Assembly (NCBI RefSeq): GCF_037031225.1
Contig: NZ_JAYEZN010000001.1
Span: 1,674,001 to 1,738,000 of the forward strand
DNA from: Halorientalis sp. LT38
Lineage (GTDB): Archaea; Halobacteriota; Halobacteria; Halobacteriales; Haloarculaceae
DNA: 64,000 nucleotides
Direction of reading: 5' to 3'
The notes beneath the pieces were generated by a model that was not told where the DNA came from, ran no database searches, and saw only the letters and a list, made by a program, of their open reading frames with translations. The stretch's first letter is position 1; every line of letters starts with the position of its first letter. This document shows positions 24,687 through 32,926 of this stretch, piece after piece. Position numbers and translations under genes: made by a program.

Positions 24687-25262
24687 ATGGACTCGCGGGC
24701 CCTCCACGCCACGCGGCTGTTCGCGGCCGTCGTCTTCCTCGGCTCGACGGTGGTCCTCGCCGTGCAGCTGATCAACCCGTCGCCGGTCGTGGTGACGGTG
24801 GGCGAGAACGGGACCGAAGTCGCCGAACTCGGGGGCTACTTCCGCTACCCCGAGGTGGCCGTCGTCGCCGTCGCGGCCTGTGCCCTCGGCGCCAGCGGCA
24901 CCTTCCTCCTGCTCGGCGACCGATCGACGGACGCGGCGGCCGACGCGCGACTCGACGACGTCGATACCACCCCTCCGGACCGGACGCCCGTCCCCGACGG
25001 CAGTTCCGACCTCGAACCGAGCGGCGAACTCCTCGAAGCCAGACGGCGGGAGTGGGAGGAGACCGCCGACCGGCTGGCGAACAACGAGCGCGAGATCTAC
25101 GAGACGCTGCTGGACGCCGACGGCGTCCTCCCGCAGAGCGACGTCGTCGACCGGACCGACCTCTCGAAGGCGACCGTCAGCCGCGAACTCGACAGCCTGG
25201 AGACGAAGAACCTGGTCGAGCGCAAGCGCCGCGGGATGGGCAACGTCGTCCTGCTGTGCTGA
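24687..25262 (+). CDS. Membrane-anchored winged-helix regulator (COG2512 type)
   Basis: 191 residues from ATG 24687; the frame opens at 24639 but the first 16 codons are not needed. Two membrane segments (about 8-29 and 51-74) bracket a short exposed loop with an NGT glycosylation-type site. A linker of about 50 residues leads to a C-terminal winged helix: ERILRE-like NEREIYETLLDADGVLPQSDVVDRTDLSKATVSRELDSLETKNLVERKRRGMGNVVLL. This build matches archaeal predicted membrane-associated transcriptional regulators. The protein could read an envelope signal and act on its neighbours, both exported proteins with similar promoter motifs. Confidence 0.85.
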   Translation: MDSRALHATRLFAAVVFLGSTVVLAVQLINPSPVVVTVGENGTEVAELGGYFRYPEVAVVAVAACALGASGTFLLLGDRSTDAAADARLDDVDTTPPDRTPVPDGSSDLEPSGELLEARRREWEETADRLANNEREIYETLLDADGVLPQSDVVDRTDLSKATVSRELDSLETKNLVERKRRGMGNVVLLC

Positions 25263-25281
25263 ACGGGCGCGGAACCCGTTC
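25261..25281 (+). other. Stem-loop at the 3' end of the HTH regulator
   Basis: The arms gaacggg and cccgttc form a 7-base stem with a 7-base loop, starting inside the stop codon of the regulator gene. No T-run follows. It may mark the 3' end or be part of the upstream control region of the gene at 25426. Confidence 0.35.
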
Positions 25282-25294
25282 GAGAGCGTTCCAC

Positions 25295-25309
25295 AACGCG
25301 TTTTCAACG
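25295..25309. promoter_or_regulatory. Motif aacgcgttttcaacg before exported protein gene
   Basis: This 15-base string lies 117-131 bases before ATG 25426. It matches the reverse complement of 24579-24592 except for one extra t. A shared regulator, probably the membrane HTH protein in between, is inferred. Confidence 0.45.
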
Positions 25310-25425
25310 GGTGGCTATGTGGGTTTTCACACAACCCGGTATCGGGTGCCGCGGGGCGCCGACCCGACGAGCGACGGTCGCTCCCGGGAACGGCTGGCCC
25401 CGACGCCCTCCAGACGAGACCACGA

Positions 25426-26457
25426 ATGCGACGAAAGCTATTCGCGCTCGCAGTAACGGCGATGCTGGCCGTCGGAACGGCCGGCGTCGTCGCCGCGAAC
25501 GTTGCGAGCACAGGCCCCGACGAAGCGACCGACGAACACACGAACGCGCCGTCGACCGTCCAGGTCGACGGCTACGAGATCGAGATCGCGGACCGGGACG
25601 ACTGGTTCGCGGGCGAACGAGCGGACGACCGCGCGACGGTCGCCGAGCTCGTGCTGGCCGACGCCGACGCCGGTGATCGGTTCCGCGATCTCTTCGACGA
25701 GCAGGGCCGGATCGAGATGGACGTGTACGGCGACCTGCAACGCGCAGACGACCGCGCCCACGCCCGGATTCACCCGGCCGAGCGCGCCGACCACGGCGAT
25801 CCGCGGCCGGTGCTCGAAGTGACCGTCGACCTCGGTGCCGAGACCGTCGAGGTCGTCGGCGTCTCGACCGATCCAGTCCAGGACGACGACCGACTGACGG
25901 CGAACGAATCCGAGACGTACGACGTGCGCACGAACGCGACCGACCCCGCGGGCGAGACCCTGGAGGTCCGACTCTCGGACCCGGCCGGGAACTACACGTT
26001 CGTGAGCGCCGAGGACAGCGTCCGGATCGACGTCCCCGCGGAAGCAGTGGGCGGGGACGGCGGGGAGTTCCGGATCGATCTGCCCGCGAACCGCACGATC
26101 CCGCGAACCGCCGAAGTCGGTGACGATCTCGAACTCGTCGACGAGCGCGGCGAGCTGACGGCGGCCGAGTTCGAGACGGTCCGCGATCGGGTGGCCGCGG
26201 ACGACGCGGCCAGCGAGGCACTGCGGGACCGCTTCGGCGAGGGCGCCGAGATTTCGCTCACGGTCGCCGGCGTCGGGCCGTCCGGCGAAGTCCAGCTGGA
26301 CGCCACGGCCGAGGGCGACGGGCCGGAGACGGTCGCGGTCGCGTCGCTCCACGAGGCGGGCGTCACGGTCGAGTCCGCCGCCCTCCTCACCGCGTCGGAC
26401 GCCTTCCAGACGGATCGCGACGTGGAGTACGAAGTCGTCGACGAGTCGAGCGACTGA
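25426..26457 (+). CDS. Exported acidic protein, unknown function
   Basis: 343 residues from ATG 25426. A Sec-type signal (RRKLFALAVTAMLAVGTAGVVAANVA) is followed by an exported region in which short beta domains recur: VQVDGYEIEIADRDDWFAGE, YDVRTNATDPAGETLEVRLSDPAGNYTFVSAEDSVRIDVPAEAVG and GAEISLTVAGVGPSGEVQLDATAEG. Two NxT sites could be glycosylated. No lipobox or C-terminal sorting helix is present. The frame is open upstream to 24880, but that part is the shadow of the HTH regulator. Its promoter region carries the motif shared with the divergent pair at 24.6 kb. Family unknown. Confidence 0.65.
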   Translation: MRRKLFALAVTAMLAVGTAGVVAANVASTGPDEATDEHTNAPSTVQVDGYEIEIADRDDWFAGERADDRATVAELVLADADAGDRFRDLFDEQGRIEMDVYGDLQRADDRAHARIHPAERADHGDPRPVLEVTVDLGAETVEVVGVSTDPVQDDDRLTANESETYDVRTNATDPAGETLEVRLSDPAGNYTFVSAEDSVRIDVPAEAVGGDGGEFRIDLPANRTIPRTAEVGDDLELVDERGELTAAEFETVRDRVAADDAASEALRDRFGEGAEISLTVAGVGPSGEVQLDATAEGDGPETVAVASLHEAGVTVESAALLTASDAFQTDRDVEYEVVDESSD

Positions 26458-26507
26458 CCGGCCGGCGAGCGGACCGAGGTTCGGTCCGCCGCGGACGACG
26501 CGTTTTT

Positions 26508-27380
26508 TCAGCCGCCGCCGAGCCACCCCAGCGCGTCCAGCGCCAGCACGAGCGCCGCGAGGACGGCGTGTTCGCCGTCGATCACGAACCCGTAGAACAG
26601 CGGCCCCCGATCGGGCGTCGCCAGCGGCACGTACGCGCCGACGTAGGCGTTGAACGCGAGCAGGACGAGAAACGACCGGGCGAGGACGCCCGAGGCGACG
26701 AGCCCGATCACCGCCACCCCAGCCGTCAGGTTGACGACCTGCGCGACGGTCCGGGTCGTTCCCGGACCGAAGCAAACGGGAAGCGTCCGGATGCCCTCGG
26801 CGCGGTCGCCCCGGAGGTCCTTGACGTCGAAGACCGCCGCGGCGGTCGTGAGCATGACGGTCACGTAGCCCGCGACGGCCAGGAGCGAGGGGCGGAGGTC
26901 GCCGAAGTAGACGCCGACGCCGAGGGGGACGATCCCCCAGGAGACGCCGACGAGCAGGTTCTTCACCAGCAGGAGCCGTTTCAGTCTGCCAAGCGAGTAG
27001 AGGCCGACGACGACCGCGGGCAAGAGGAGAAACTGCGCCTTCGGGAGGTCGCGGGCGACGGCGAACCCGATGACCGCGAGGTAGCAGGAAAGGGCGACCG
27101 CCGCGAGCGGCCGTCCGTACCGGCGAGTGAACGCGGCGCGCTCGGGGACGTTGCGCTCGTCCTCGGCGAGGTCCGTCAGCCGGTTGGAACTGTAGACGAA
27201 CAGCGTCGCCGCGAAGACGATGGCGAGCGGGACGGGGTCGAGCGGATACCCACAGAGCACGCTGGCCGTCACGGCGACGCTCGTCGCCCCCACCGCGACG
27301 AAGAGGTTACTGTGGACGAGGAGGACGACCGCTCGACGCACCGCCGGCGTTCGGATCGTGCGTACGGAATCACTCGTCAT
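26508..27380 (-). CDS. UbiA-family prenyltransferase
   Basis: 290 residues from ATG 27380 (the frame opens at 27428, but the first 16 codons look noncoding). About eight membrane helices. The first aspartate-rich motif appears as SSNRLTDLAEDERN (NxxxD..D), and the second as FDVKDLRGDRAEGIRTLP (DxxDxxGD). Both are prenyl-diphosphate/magnesium binding sites of the UbiA superfamily. The family attaches isoprenoid chains to aromatic rings or glycerol lipids. The divergent neighbour is a small-molecule methyltransferase, so the two may modify one quinone-like or terpenoid product. Haloarchaea contain several UbiA proteins (menaquinone, archaeol lipid, bacterioruberin), and this one cannot be assigned to a pathway from sequence alone. 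Confidence 0.88.
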   Translation of the reverse strand: MTSDSVRTIRTPAVRRAVVLLVHSNLFVAVGATSVAVTASVLCGYPLDPVPLAIVFAATLFVYSSNRLTDLAEDERNVPERAAFTRRYGRPLAAVALSCYLAVIGFAVARDLPKAQFLLLPAVVVGLYSLGRLKRLLLVKNLLVGVSWGIVPLGVGVYFGDLRPSLLAVAGYVTVMLTTAAAVFDVKDLRGDRAEGIRTLPVCFGPGTTRTVAQVVNLTAGVAVIGLVASGVLARSFLVLLAFNAYVGAYVPLATPDRGPLFYGFVIDGEHAVLAALVLALDALGWLGGG

Positions 27381-27488
27381 GCTGGGGCGACCGGACCGCG
27401 GTCGGCGAGTGTCGGCAGTTGGCCCCACGGGGCCGTAGGACCAGGGCCGAACCGGTTCGGACGGCCACCGGGCGATCGAGCGCAGAAT

Positions 27489-27520
27489 AATTTCCTATTT
27501 TCCCGGTCGAAAATTAATTA
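27489..27520. promoter_or_regulatory. AT-rich divergent promoter region with inverted repeat
   Basis: The 167-base gap between the UbiA gene and the methyltransferase is strongly AT-rich only here. It contains the inverted repeat attttc (27497-27502) and gaaaat (27509-27514) around ccggtc. The string attaatta (27513-27520) lies 28-35 bases before ATG 27548 and is a good TATA element. The repeat could be an operator controlling both directions. Confidence 0.45.
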
Positions 27521-27547
27521 CGTCCGGCCGCGAGTGACAGGAACGCC

Positions 27548-28411
27548 ATGGGGACGAGTGCCAGGGGGGTGTCGCGGATCGCGGAGTACTACAGGGAGAG
27601 TCACTTCGACTATCGGTTGTTCTGGGCGCTGGACGAGAGCCACGGGTTACACGCCGGGTACCACGACGGCGAGGGGCGGTCCCACGCCGAGGCGGTCGAG
27701 CACATGAACCGGGTGCTGGCCGACCTGGTCGGCGTCGACGATGACGACCACGTCCTCGACTGCGGCTGCGGCGTCGGCGGGAGCAGCGTCTGGCTCGCCG
27801 AGAACCGGGGGGCGACGGTGACGGGCGTCGACCTCGTCCCGCTCCAGTTGCGCGAGGCCCGCGCACTGGCCGGCGAGCGCGACGTGTCCGACCGCGTCGC
27901 CGTCGCCCGCGGGGACTTCACCGACCTGCCGGTCGCCGACGAGTCGGTGGACGTGGTCTGGGGGATCGAGGCCGTCTGTCACGCCGCGGACGAGGCCGCG
28001 TTCCTCCGGGAGGCCGCCCGCGTGTTGCGGCCGGGCGGGCGGCTGGTCGTCGCCGACGGCTTCCGCACGGCGGCGTCGATGACGTCGGCCGAGCGCGCCG
28101 CGATGGACCGCTGGCTGGACGGCTGGGCGGTGCCGAACCTCGCCAGCCCGGCCAGTTTTCGCGACGCGCTGGCCGACGCCGGCTTCGCCGAGGTCGAACA
28201 CAGGGACGCGACCGAACGGGTGTTACCCTCGTCCCGGCGGCTCTACTGGACGAGCCGGCTGCTCGGGCCGGTCGGTCGGCTCGCCGGGTGGATGGGCGTC
28301 CGCAGCGAGGTCCAGCGGGCGAACCGCCGAGCGGCGCGCTACCAGCACGAGACGCTCACCGACGGGCTGTGGCAGTACGGAATCGTCTCGGCGGAGCGAA
28401 AAGAGATCTAG
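27548..28411 (+). CDS. SAM-dependent small-molecule methyltransferase
   Basis: 287 residues from ATG 27548. The N-terminus RIAEYYRESHFDYRLFWALDESHGLHAGYHD and motif I VLDCGCGVGGSSVWLAE, followed by VTGVDLVPLQLREAR, resemble the tocopherol/quinone C-methyltransferase branch (UbiE-like). Motif VVWGIEAVCHAADEAAFLREAARVLRPGGRLVVAD follows. The C-terminal 90 residues hold a basic amphipathic region (YWTSRLLGPVGRLAGWMGV) that may contact membranes or a lipophilic substrate. It is divergent from the UbiA prenyltransferase. Its stop overlaps the DUF5611-like gene stop by four bases (convergent). The real substrate is unknown. Confidence 0.85.
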   Translation: MGTSARGVSRIAEYYRESHFDYRLFWALDESHGLHAGYHDGEGRSHAEAVEHMNRVLADLVGVDDDDHVLDCGCGVGGSSVWLAENRGATVTGVDLVPLQLREARALAGERDVSDRVAVARGDFTDLPVADESVDVVWGIEAVCHAADEAAFLREAARVLRPGGRLVVADGFRTAASMTSAERAAMDRWLDGWAVPNLASPASFRDALADAGFAEVEHRDATERVLPSSRRLYWTSRLLGPVGRLAGWMGVRSEVQRANRRAARYQHETLTDGLWQYGIVSAERKEI

Positions 28412-28800
28412 ACGCTGTCGGGCTTCTCGGCGTCGTCTTCGACCGAGCGTTTCATCGAGTCGCGGCGGCTCTTGGCGTCGCGCCCGGTGCACTCCTCGAG
28501 GAAGTCGTTCTTGGCGTCGACGGCGTCGGCCGCGGCGTCGGCGTTGCCCTCGGCGATGACGTCCTCGGCGGGGCGCTCCTCGAAGTCGACGGCGAGTTTG
28601 TCCTTCTTGCCCTCGTACTCGACGGTCCCGCCGACGATGCGTTCGAAGACGGGGTTGTCCGGATCGGTGACGACGAACAGGTCGCTGCCCTTGTACTCCT
28701 CGGTGTCGTCGACGTCGCCGAAGAAGTCCTCGATCTTGGCCTTCATATCCGGTACTCGCTCTTCCAGGTGCTCGCCCCGACGCATCTTGTACTCCCGCAT
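28408..28800 (-). CDS. DUF5611-like haloarchaeal protein
   Basis: 130 residues from ATG 28800. MREYKMRRGEHLEERVPDMKAKIEDFFG opens with a basic helix, followed by EYKGSDLFVVTDPDNPVFERIVGGTVEYEGKKDKLAVDFEERPAEDV, a compact alpha-beta domain that I recall as DUF5611, and a charged helical tail. The longer open frame to 29814 overlaps the next gene and is not credible. It is read leftward, 26 bases after the stop of the zinc-ribbon acidic protein gene, so they are probably cotranscribed. Function unknown; soluble and cytosolic. Confidence 0.75.
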   Translation of the reverse strand: MREYKMRRGEHLEERVPDMKAKIEDFFGDVDDTEEYKGSDLFVVTDPDNPVFERIVGGTVEYEGKKDKLAVDFEERPAEDVIAEGNADAAADAVDAKNDFLEECTGRDAKSRRDSMKRSVEDDAEKPDSV

Positions 28801-28826
28801 GGGCAGACGTTTGGACAGGGTCCGGT

Positions 28827-29759
28827 TTACTCTTTTCGCGTCGCGTCTTCCGCGCGGTGTTCGAGCGTCCCCCGGCGACAGGACGGGCAGAAGTCGCCCG
28901 CACGCAGCGAGGACTCCTCGACGAGCGTCGTGAAGTCGCACTCGGTGCAGTGGAACTCCCCGTCCGGGACGGTGACGGTCGCGGCCCCCGCCGGCTCGAC
29001 GTCGGCGTCGATGCGCTGGGTCAAATTCTCCGAAGGCTCCCACTCGTCGTCGCTCTCGTCCTCCTCGGGCCAGTCGACCTCGGGCGCTTTCGCCGACTCC
29101 TCCTCGTAGCCGTACTCGTCGGGCCACTCCTCGGTCCCGGACTCGGCGTCCCCGGTGAGCACTTCGGTCTCCTCGGCCGCGGCGTCCTCGGAGTCCTCGT
29201 CGGCCGACGGCTCGGCCTCCTCGTCCGGTGCCGCCTCGTCCTCGGGCCACTCGCCGGGGTCGCGCTCCGGTTCGTCGTCGTCGAGGATGACGGCGTCGTC
29301 GTCCTCCGCGGACGGGCCGTCGTCGTCGACCGCCGGCTCGCCCGCGGTGGGGATGTCCGGGTCCGGATCGGGGTCGGACGCGGAACTCCCGTCCGGGTCG
29401 GCCGCCCCGCCGGCGGGCGCGTCGTCGGCGTCGTCGCTGGTCTCGAGCAGTTCGGCGTCGTCCTCGGCCGCGGTCATGTCGGGCCCCGGAGAAGGAGCCG
29501 TCTCGGCGTCGACGCCCGCGTCGGCCACTTCCTCGCCCGCGGCGTCGTCGGGTTCCGGCGCAGCGTCGGCGTCGGCGCCGCTCGACGCCGCCAGCGACGT
29601 GACCTCCTTGTTCTCGGAGACGACCCGTCGCTTCCCGCACCTGTCGCAGATCTCGACCTCCTTGATGGTGATGACCACCTCGCTGCCCTCTTCTTCGCGT
29701 TCCTCCTCCACCTGCGTCCCGTCGAACTTGTGCCCGAGCAACGAACACTTGATAGCCAT
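28827..29759 (-). CDS. Acidic protein with terminal zinc ribbons (DUF7093-like)
   Basis: 310 residues from ATG 29759 (MAIKCSLLGHKF). The N-terminal domain has a CxxC pair (EICDRCGKRRVVSENKEVTSL near residue 40) with an upstream cysteine/histidine. About 170 residues of disordered D/E/A/P-rich sequence follow. The C-terminal domain has FHCTECDFTT and FCPSCRRG, two CxxC knuckles that complete a zinc ribbon. The layout (zinc ribbon, acidic linker, zinc ribbon) matches a haloarchaeal family I recall as DUF7093. It may be an adaptor for nucleic acid or protein complexes. It is expressed ahead of the DUF5611-like gene. Confidence 0.75.
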   Translation of the reverse strand: MAIKCSLLGHKFDGTQVEEEREEEGSEVVITIKEVEICDRCGKRRVVSENKEVTSLAASSGADADAAPEPDDAAGEEVADAGVDAETAPSPGPDMTAAEDDAELLETSDDADDAPAGGAADPDGSSASDPDPDPDIPTAGEPAVDDDGPSAEDDDAVILDDDEPERDPGEWPEDEAAPDEEAEPSADEDSEDAAAEETEVLTGDAESGTEEWPDEYGYEEESAKAPEVDWPEEDESDDEWEPSENLTQRIDADVEPAGAATVTVPDGEFHCTECDFTTLVEESSLRAGDFCPSCRRGTLEHRAEDATRKE

Positions 29760-29934
29760 TGACACGATACTGGTCACCGGCCAATCTTAAGCCTACTGCT
29801 TGGGTGTCTGACACCTGTCACTGCCCGTGAATCCAGCGGCCGGGTCGGGGTGCGGTCGCACCCGTGTCGCCGGGGACAGAAACCGACCCGTCGCGTCTCG
29901 AAGCCTTAAGACCCACCCGGCCGAACGGGCATCT

Positions 29935-30228
29935 ATGAGGGCAAAGCGGGAGTACCGCGACCGCGACGAGACCCAGGTCGCGGTGCTCGACGCTCTCGCC
30001 GACCGCCACCACGACGGCATGACCGTCTTCGAGCTCAGGTCGCGAGTCGACGCCGACATCGACGAACTCGAATCGGCCCTGGCGGAGCTCAAGGCCGACG
30101 GCCTGATCGAGGCGACCGAGGAGGAAGACCGCACCGTCATCCTCCCGGAGTCCCACGCCATCGGCCAGTACGACCCCGACGAGGAGGGATCGCTGCTCGA
30201 GCGCCTGCGCGAGTGGCTCGGCCGCTGA
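29935..30228 (+). CDS. Winged-helix protein (DUF6432-like)
   Basis: 97 residues from ATG 29935; gccttaag about 30 bases upstream may be the promoter element. The sequence MRAKREYRDRDETQVAVLDALADRHHDGMTVFELRSRVDADIDELESALAELKADGLIEATEEEDRTVILPE is a winged helix with clear helix 1, recognition helix and wing. It matches a haloarchaeal family that I recall as DUF6432. The C-terminal 25 residues form a charged helix. No ligand domain is attached, so it may be a small DNA-binding protein or part of a complex. It precedes the YgfZ-like gene by 42 bases, which could place both in one transcript. Confidence 0.75.
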   Translation: MRAKREYRDRDETQVAVLDALADRHHDGMTVFELRSRVDADIDELESALAELKADGLIEATEEEDRTVILPESHAIGQYDPDEEGSLLERLREWLGR

Positions 30229-30270
30229 CGAACCGGGGGTTTAACGCCGCCGAACGCCCACGATCCGGTA

Positions 30271-31365
30271 ATGACTGTTCTGGAAGCCGTCCACGAGGCC
30301 CACAGCGCGACCTTCCGCGAGGTGGGCGGTCGCCGCGTCGTCGACCACTACGGCCGCCCCGAACGGACCCACGCCGCCGTCCGCCGGGTCGTCGGCGTCT
30401 GCGAGTTCGGCTACGGCGTCCTCACCGTCACCGGCGACGACCGGATCGACTTCGTCGACAACGCCGTCTCCAACCGCGTCCCGACCGAGGACGGACAGGG
30501 CGTCTACGCCCTGTTGCTCGACCCGCAGGGGAAGATAACGACCGACATGTACGTCTACAACGCCGGCGAGCGCCTGCTCGTCTTCACCCCGCCCCAGCGA
30601 GCCGATCCGATCGCCGAGGACTGGGCCGGGAAGACCTTCATCCAGGACGTCGAGATCGACGTCGCGACCGACGAGTTCGCCACCTTCGGCGTCCACGGCC
30701 CCAAGGCGACCGAGAAGATCGCCAGCGTGCTGACGAAGGCGGCCTCGCCCGACGAACGCCTCTCGTTCGTCCGCGGGTCGATGGGCGACGCCGGCGTCAC
30801 GGTGATCAGGGACGACGGCCTCGCCGGCGAGGAGGGCTACACCGTCGTCTGCACCGCCGACGCCGCCCGCGACGTCTTCGATACCCTCGAGAACCGCGGG
30901 ATGAACGCCGCCCCCTTCGGCTACCGGACCTGGGAGTCACTGACTCTGGAGGCCGGCACCCCGCTTTTCGACACGGAACTCGAGGGCGAGATCCCCAACG
31001 TCCTGGGGATCCGCAACGCGCTCGACTTCGAGAAGGGCTGTTACGTCGGCCAGGAGGTCGTCTCCCGCGTCGAGAACCGCGGCCAGCCCAGCCGTCGCCT
31101 GGTCGGCCTCACAGTCGAAACCGTCCCCGACCCCGGCGCGGCGGTCTTCGACGGCGACAGTTCGGTCGGTGCAGTCACGCGCGGCATCGAGAGCCCGACG
31201 CGCGAGGAACCGCTCGCGCTCGCGCTGGTCGACTACGACGTCGCCGGCGACCTGACGGTCAGGGTCGACGGCGAGGAACGCGCCGCGACGGTCGCCGACC
31301 TCCCCTTCGTCGAGGGGTCCGACCAGTCCGCGCGGCTGCCGGCCTACCCGGCCGACGACGACTGA
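30271..31365 (+). CDS. YgfZ/GcvT-like folate-binding protein
   Basis: 364 residues from ATG 30271. The fold is that of glycine-cleavage T proteins, but the region near residue 257 reads FEKGCYVGQEVVSRVENRG. The motif KGCYxGQE is the hallmark of the YgfZ/Iba57 folate-binding branch, which helps build or repair Fe-S enzymes, not of true aminomethyltransferases. N-terminal motifs RVVGVCEFGYGVLTVTGDDRIDFVDNAVSNRVP and GKITTDMYVYNAGERLLVF agree with this. No other glycine-cleavage genes (gcvH, gcvP) are nearby. I therefore prefer a Fe-S maintenance role over the automatic GcvT label. Cytosolic, no unusual features. Confidence 0.85.
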   Translation: MTVLEAVHEAHSATFREVGGRRVVDHYGRPERTHAAVRRVVGVCEFGYGVLTVTGDDRIDFVDNAVSNRVPTEDGQGVYALLLDPQGKITTDMYVYNAGERLLVFTPPQRADPIAEDWAGKTFIQDVEIDVATDEFATFGVHGPKATEKIASVLTKAASPDERLSFVRGSMGDAGVTVIRDDGLAGEEGYTVVCTADAARDVFDTLENRGMNAAPFGYRTWESLTLEAGTPLFDTELEGEIPNVLGIRNALDFEKGCYVGQEVVSRVENRGQPSRRLVGLTVETVPDPGAAVFDGDSSVGAVTRGIESPTREEPLALALVDYDVAGDLTVRVDGEERAATVADLPFVEGSDQSARLPAYPADDD

Positions 31366-31450
31366 AGAGCCTTCCATCGACGACCGGTCCCGTTTCCGCG
31401 ATGCCGGCCGCTGCCGAACCTTCTTTGCGATTGGGTGCCAATGTCACTCA

Positions 31451-31843
31451 ATGGCTGGTCGCACCGAGGACGGCGCCGTCGTCGACGACTTCCGGGACGT
31501 GATCGACGTGGCCGGCGTCCCGATATACACGCTGGACGCGGACGGGAACCTCACCTACGTCAACGCCGCGCTCTGTGCGGAGTCGGGGTACAACCGCTCG
31601 TCGCTCGTCGGCGAGCACGTCTCCCTCCTGCTCCCCGACTGCGACGTCGACCGCTGTCAGCGAGCCATCCGCGACCTGTTGGAAACCGGGGGTCGGACCC
31701 GGGAGGTGACCGTCGCGGCCGAGACCGCCGACGACGAGTGGCTGACCGCGACGCTCGTCCTCTCGCTGTTGCCACTGGCCAACGGCTTCCGCGGGACGGT
31801 CGGCGTGGTCCGACGGCTCGAACCCGGACGCCCCGCCGACTGA
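31451..31843 (+). CDS. Stand-alone PAS-domain protein
   Basis: 130 residues from ATG 31451. Almost the whole protein is one PAS fold: FRDVIDVAGVPIYTLDADGNLTYVNAALCAESGYNRSSLVGEHVSLLL, then the RAIRDLLETGGRTREVTVAAETADDEWLTATLVLSLLPLANGFRGTVGVVRRL strands. No kinase, HTH or GAF domain is attached. A single PAS unit could sense a small ligand or redox change and relay it by binding another protein, for example the 7TM kinases encoded at 33-37 kb. Its stop abuts the stop of the flavoprotein gene without a gap (31843/31844). Confidence 0.8.
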   Translation: MAGRTEDGAVVDDFRDVIDVAGVPIYTLDADGNLTYVNAALCAESGYNRSSLVGEHVSLLLPDCDVDRCQRAIRDLLETGGRTREVTVAAETADDEWLTATLVLSLLPLANGFRGTVGVVRRLEPGRPAD

Positions 31844-32926
31844 TCACCGGGAGAGCAGCGCGCGCAACTGCTCGCTCGAGAACAGCGTCGTCGGCCGGTC
31901 CATGTGGACGCCGATCTCACCCGAGAGCGCCGCCATCCCCGCGCGCTGGATGGGTTCGGGCACGGCGTAGCCCGCCCGGACGAGTTTGCCCATGCGGATC
32001 TCCGTCCGCAACTCGTCGCGCCAGGCGCGCTCGTAGTCGCCGAGCGTCCCCGGCTCCCGGGGATCGATCGTCCGCGCGGCGTGATCGGCGGCCGTCATGC
32101 CGTAGAGGATACCGCCCCCGGTGAACGGTTTCGTCTGGGCGGCCGCGTCCCCCAGCAGGAAACTCCGGCGACCGGTGACGCGGCTGGGTGGCCCGATGGG
32201 GATGAGCCCGGAGCACCGCCGGTCGGTCTCGACGCCGTAGGCGTCGGTAAACGCCTCGAAGCGCGCGCGGACGTCGTCGCCCGGTGGAACCGCCAGGCCG
32301 TACTCGACGCCGGCCTCGCCGCGGGGGATGCGCCAGGCGAAGAAGCCGGGGACGGTGAGGTGGACGTCGACGAAGTCGTCGTGGTCCGGATCGTCCGTGA
32401 ACCCGAGGACGCCGTGGAGCAGTTCGTCCGGGTCCGGGAGGCCCAGTGCCGACCGCACGCGGGACTGCGGGCCGTCCGCGCCGGCGACCATCCGGGCCTC
32501 GTAGGTGTCGGTCCCGTCCGGACCGCGGGCGGTCACCGCCACCCCGTCGCGGCCCTCGGTCACGTCGACGACCGTGTGTTCCTCCCGGAGGTCCGCGCCG
32601 GCCGCCCGCGCCGCGTCGGCGAGCGTCCGGTCGAGCCCCACCCGGTCGATCACGTTCGAGACGACCTCGTCCTTGTAGAAGGGGTGAGCCTCGCTGTCGG
32701 GGCCGCCCAGGTGAAACCGCGCGCCGTTGACCTCGTTCTGGAGGAGGTCCGCGCGAGCGCCGTCGGGGGTGTACTCCCAGACGTCCGTGCTGACGTGGCC
32801 GGAGCAGGCGAGCGGTTCCCCCACCTGCCCTTGCTCGAAGACGAGGACGTCGGCGCCGTCTTCGGCGGCCCGGCGCGCGAACCGCGATCCGGCCGGGCCG
32901 GCCCCCACCACCACGAAGTCGTGCAT
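31844..32926 (-). CDS. Geranylgeranyl reductase family FAD protein
   Basis: 360 residues from ATG 32926 (MHDFVVVGAGPAGS; an in-frame ATG ten codons upstream at 32956 is the alternative). The FAD dinucleotide motif GAGPAGSRFARRAAE is at residues 8-22. The central GADGPQSRVRSALG and C-terminal FLLGDAAAQTKPFTGGGILYGMTAAD motifs match the geranylgeranyl reductase family. These enzymes saturate the isoprenoid chains of archaeal membrane lipids or act on related terpenoids. The C-terminal helices include a segment that could associate with membranes. The gene is convergent with the PAS protein. Exact substrate not determined; the bacterial-type electron-transfer dehydrogenases are a related alternative. 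Confidence 0.88.
   Translation of the reverse strand: MHDFVVVGAGPAGSRFARRAAEDGADVLVFEQGQVGEPLACSGHVSTDVWEYTPDGARADLLQNEVNGARFHLGGPDSEAHPFYKDEVVSNVIDRVGLDRTLADAARAAGADLREEHTVVDVTEGRDGVAVTARGPDGTDTYEARMVAGADGPQSRVRSALGLPDPDELLHGVLGFTDDPDHDDFVDVHLTVPGFFAWRIPRGEAGVEYGLAVPPGDDVRARFEAFTDAYGVETDRRCSGLIPIGPPSRVTGRRSFLLGDAAAQTKPFTGGGILYGMTAADHAARTIDPREPGTLGDYERAWRDELRTEIRMGKLVRAGYAVPEPIQRAGMAALSGEIGVHMDRPTTLFSSEQLRALLSR

Noticed and set aside
24880-25425. Upstream extension of the exported protein frame (to 24880)
   Set aside because: It is a shadow of the HTH regulator in another frame; the signal peptide begins at ATG 25426.
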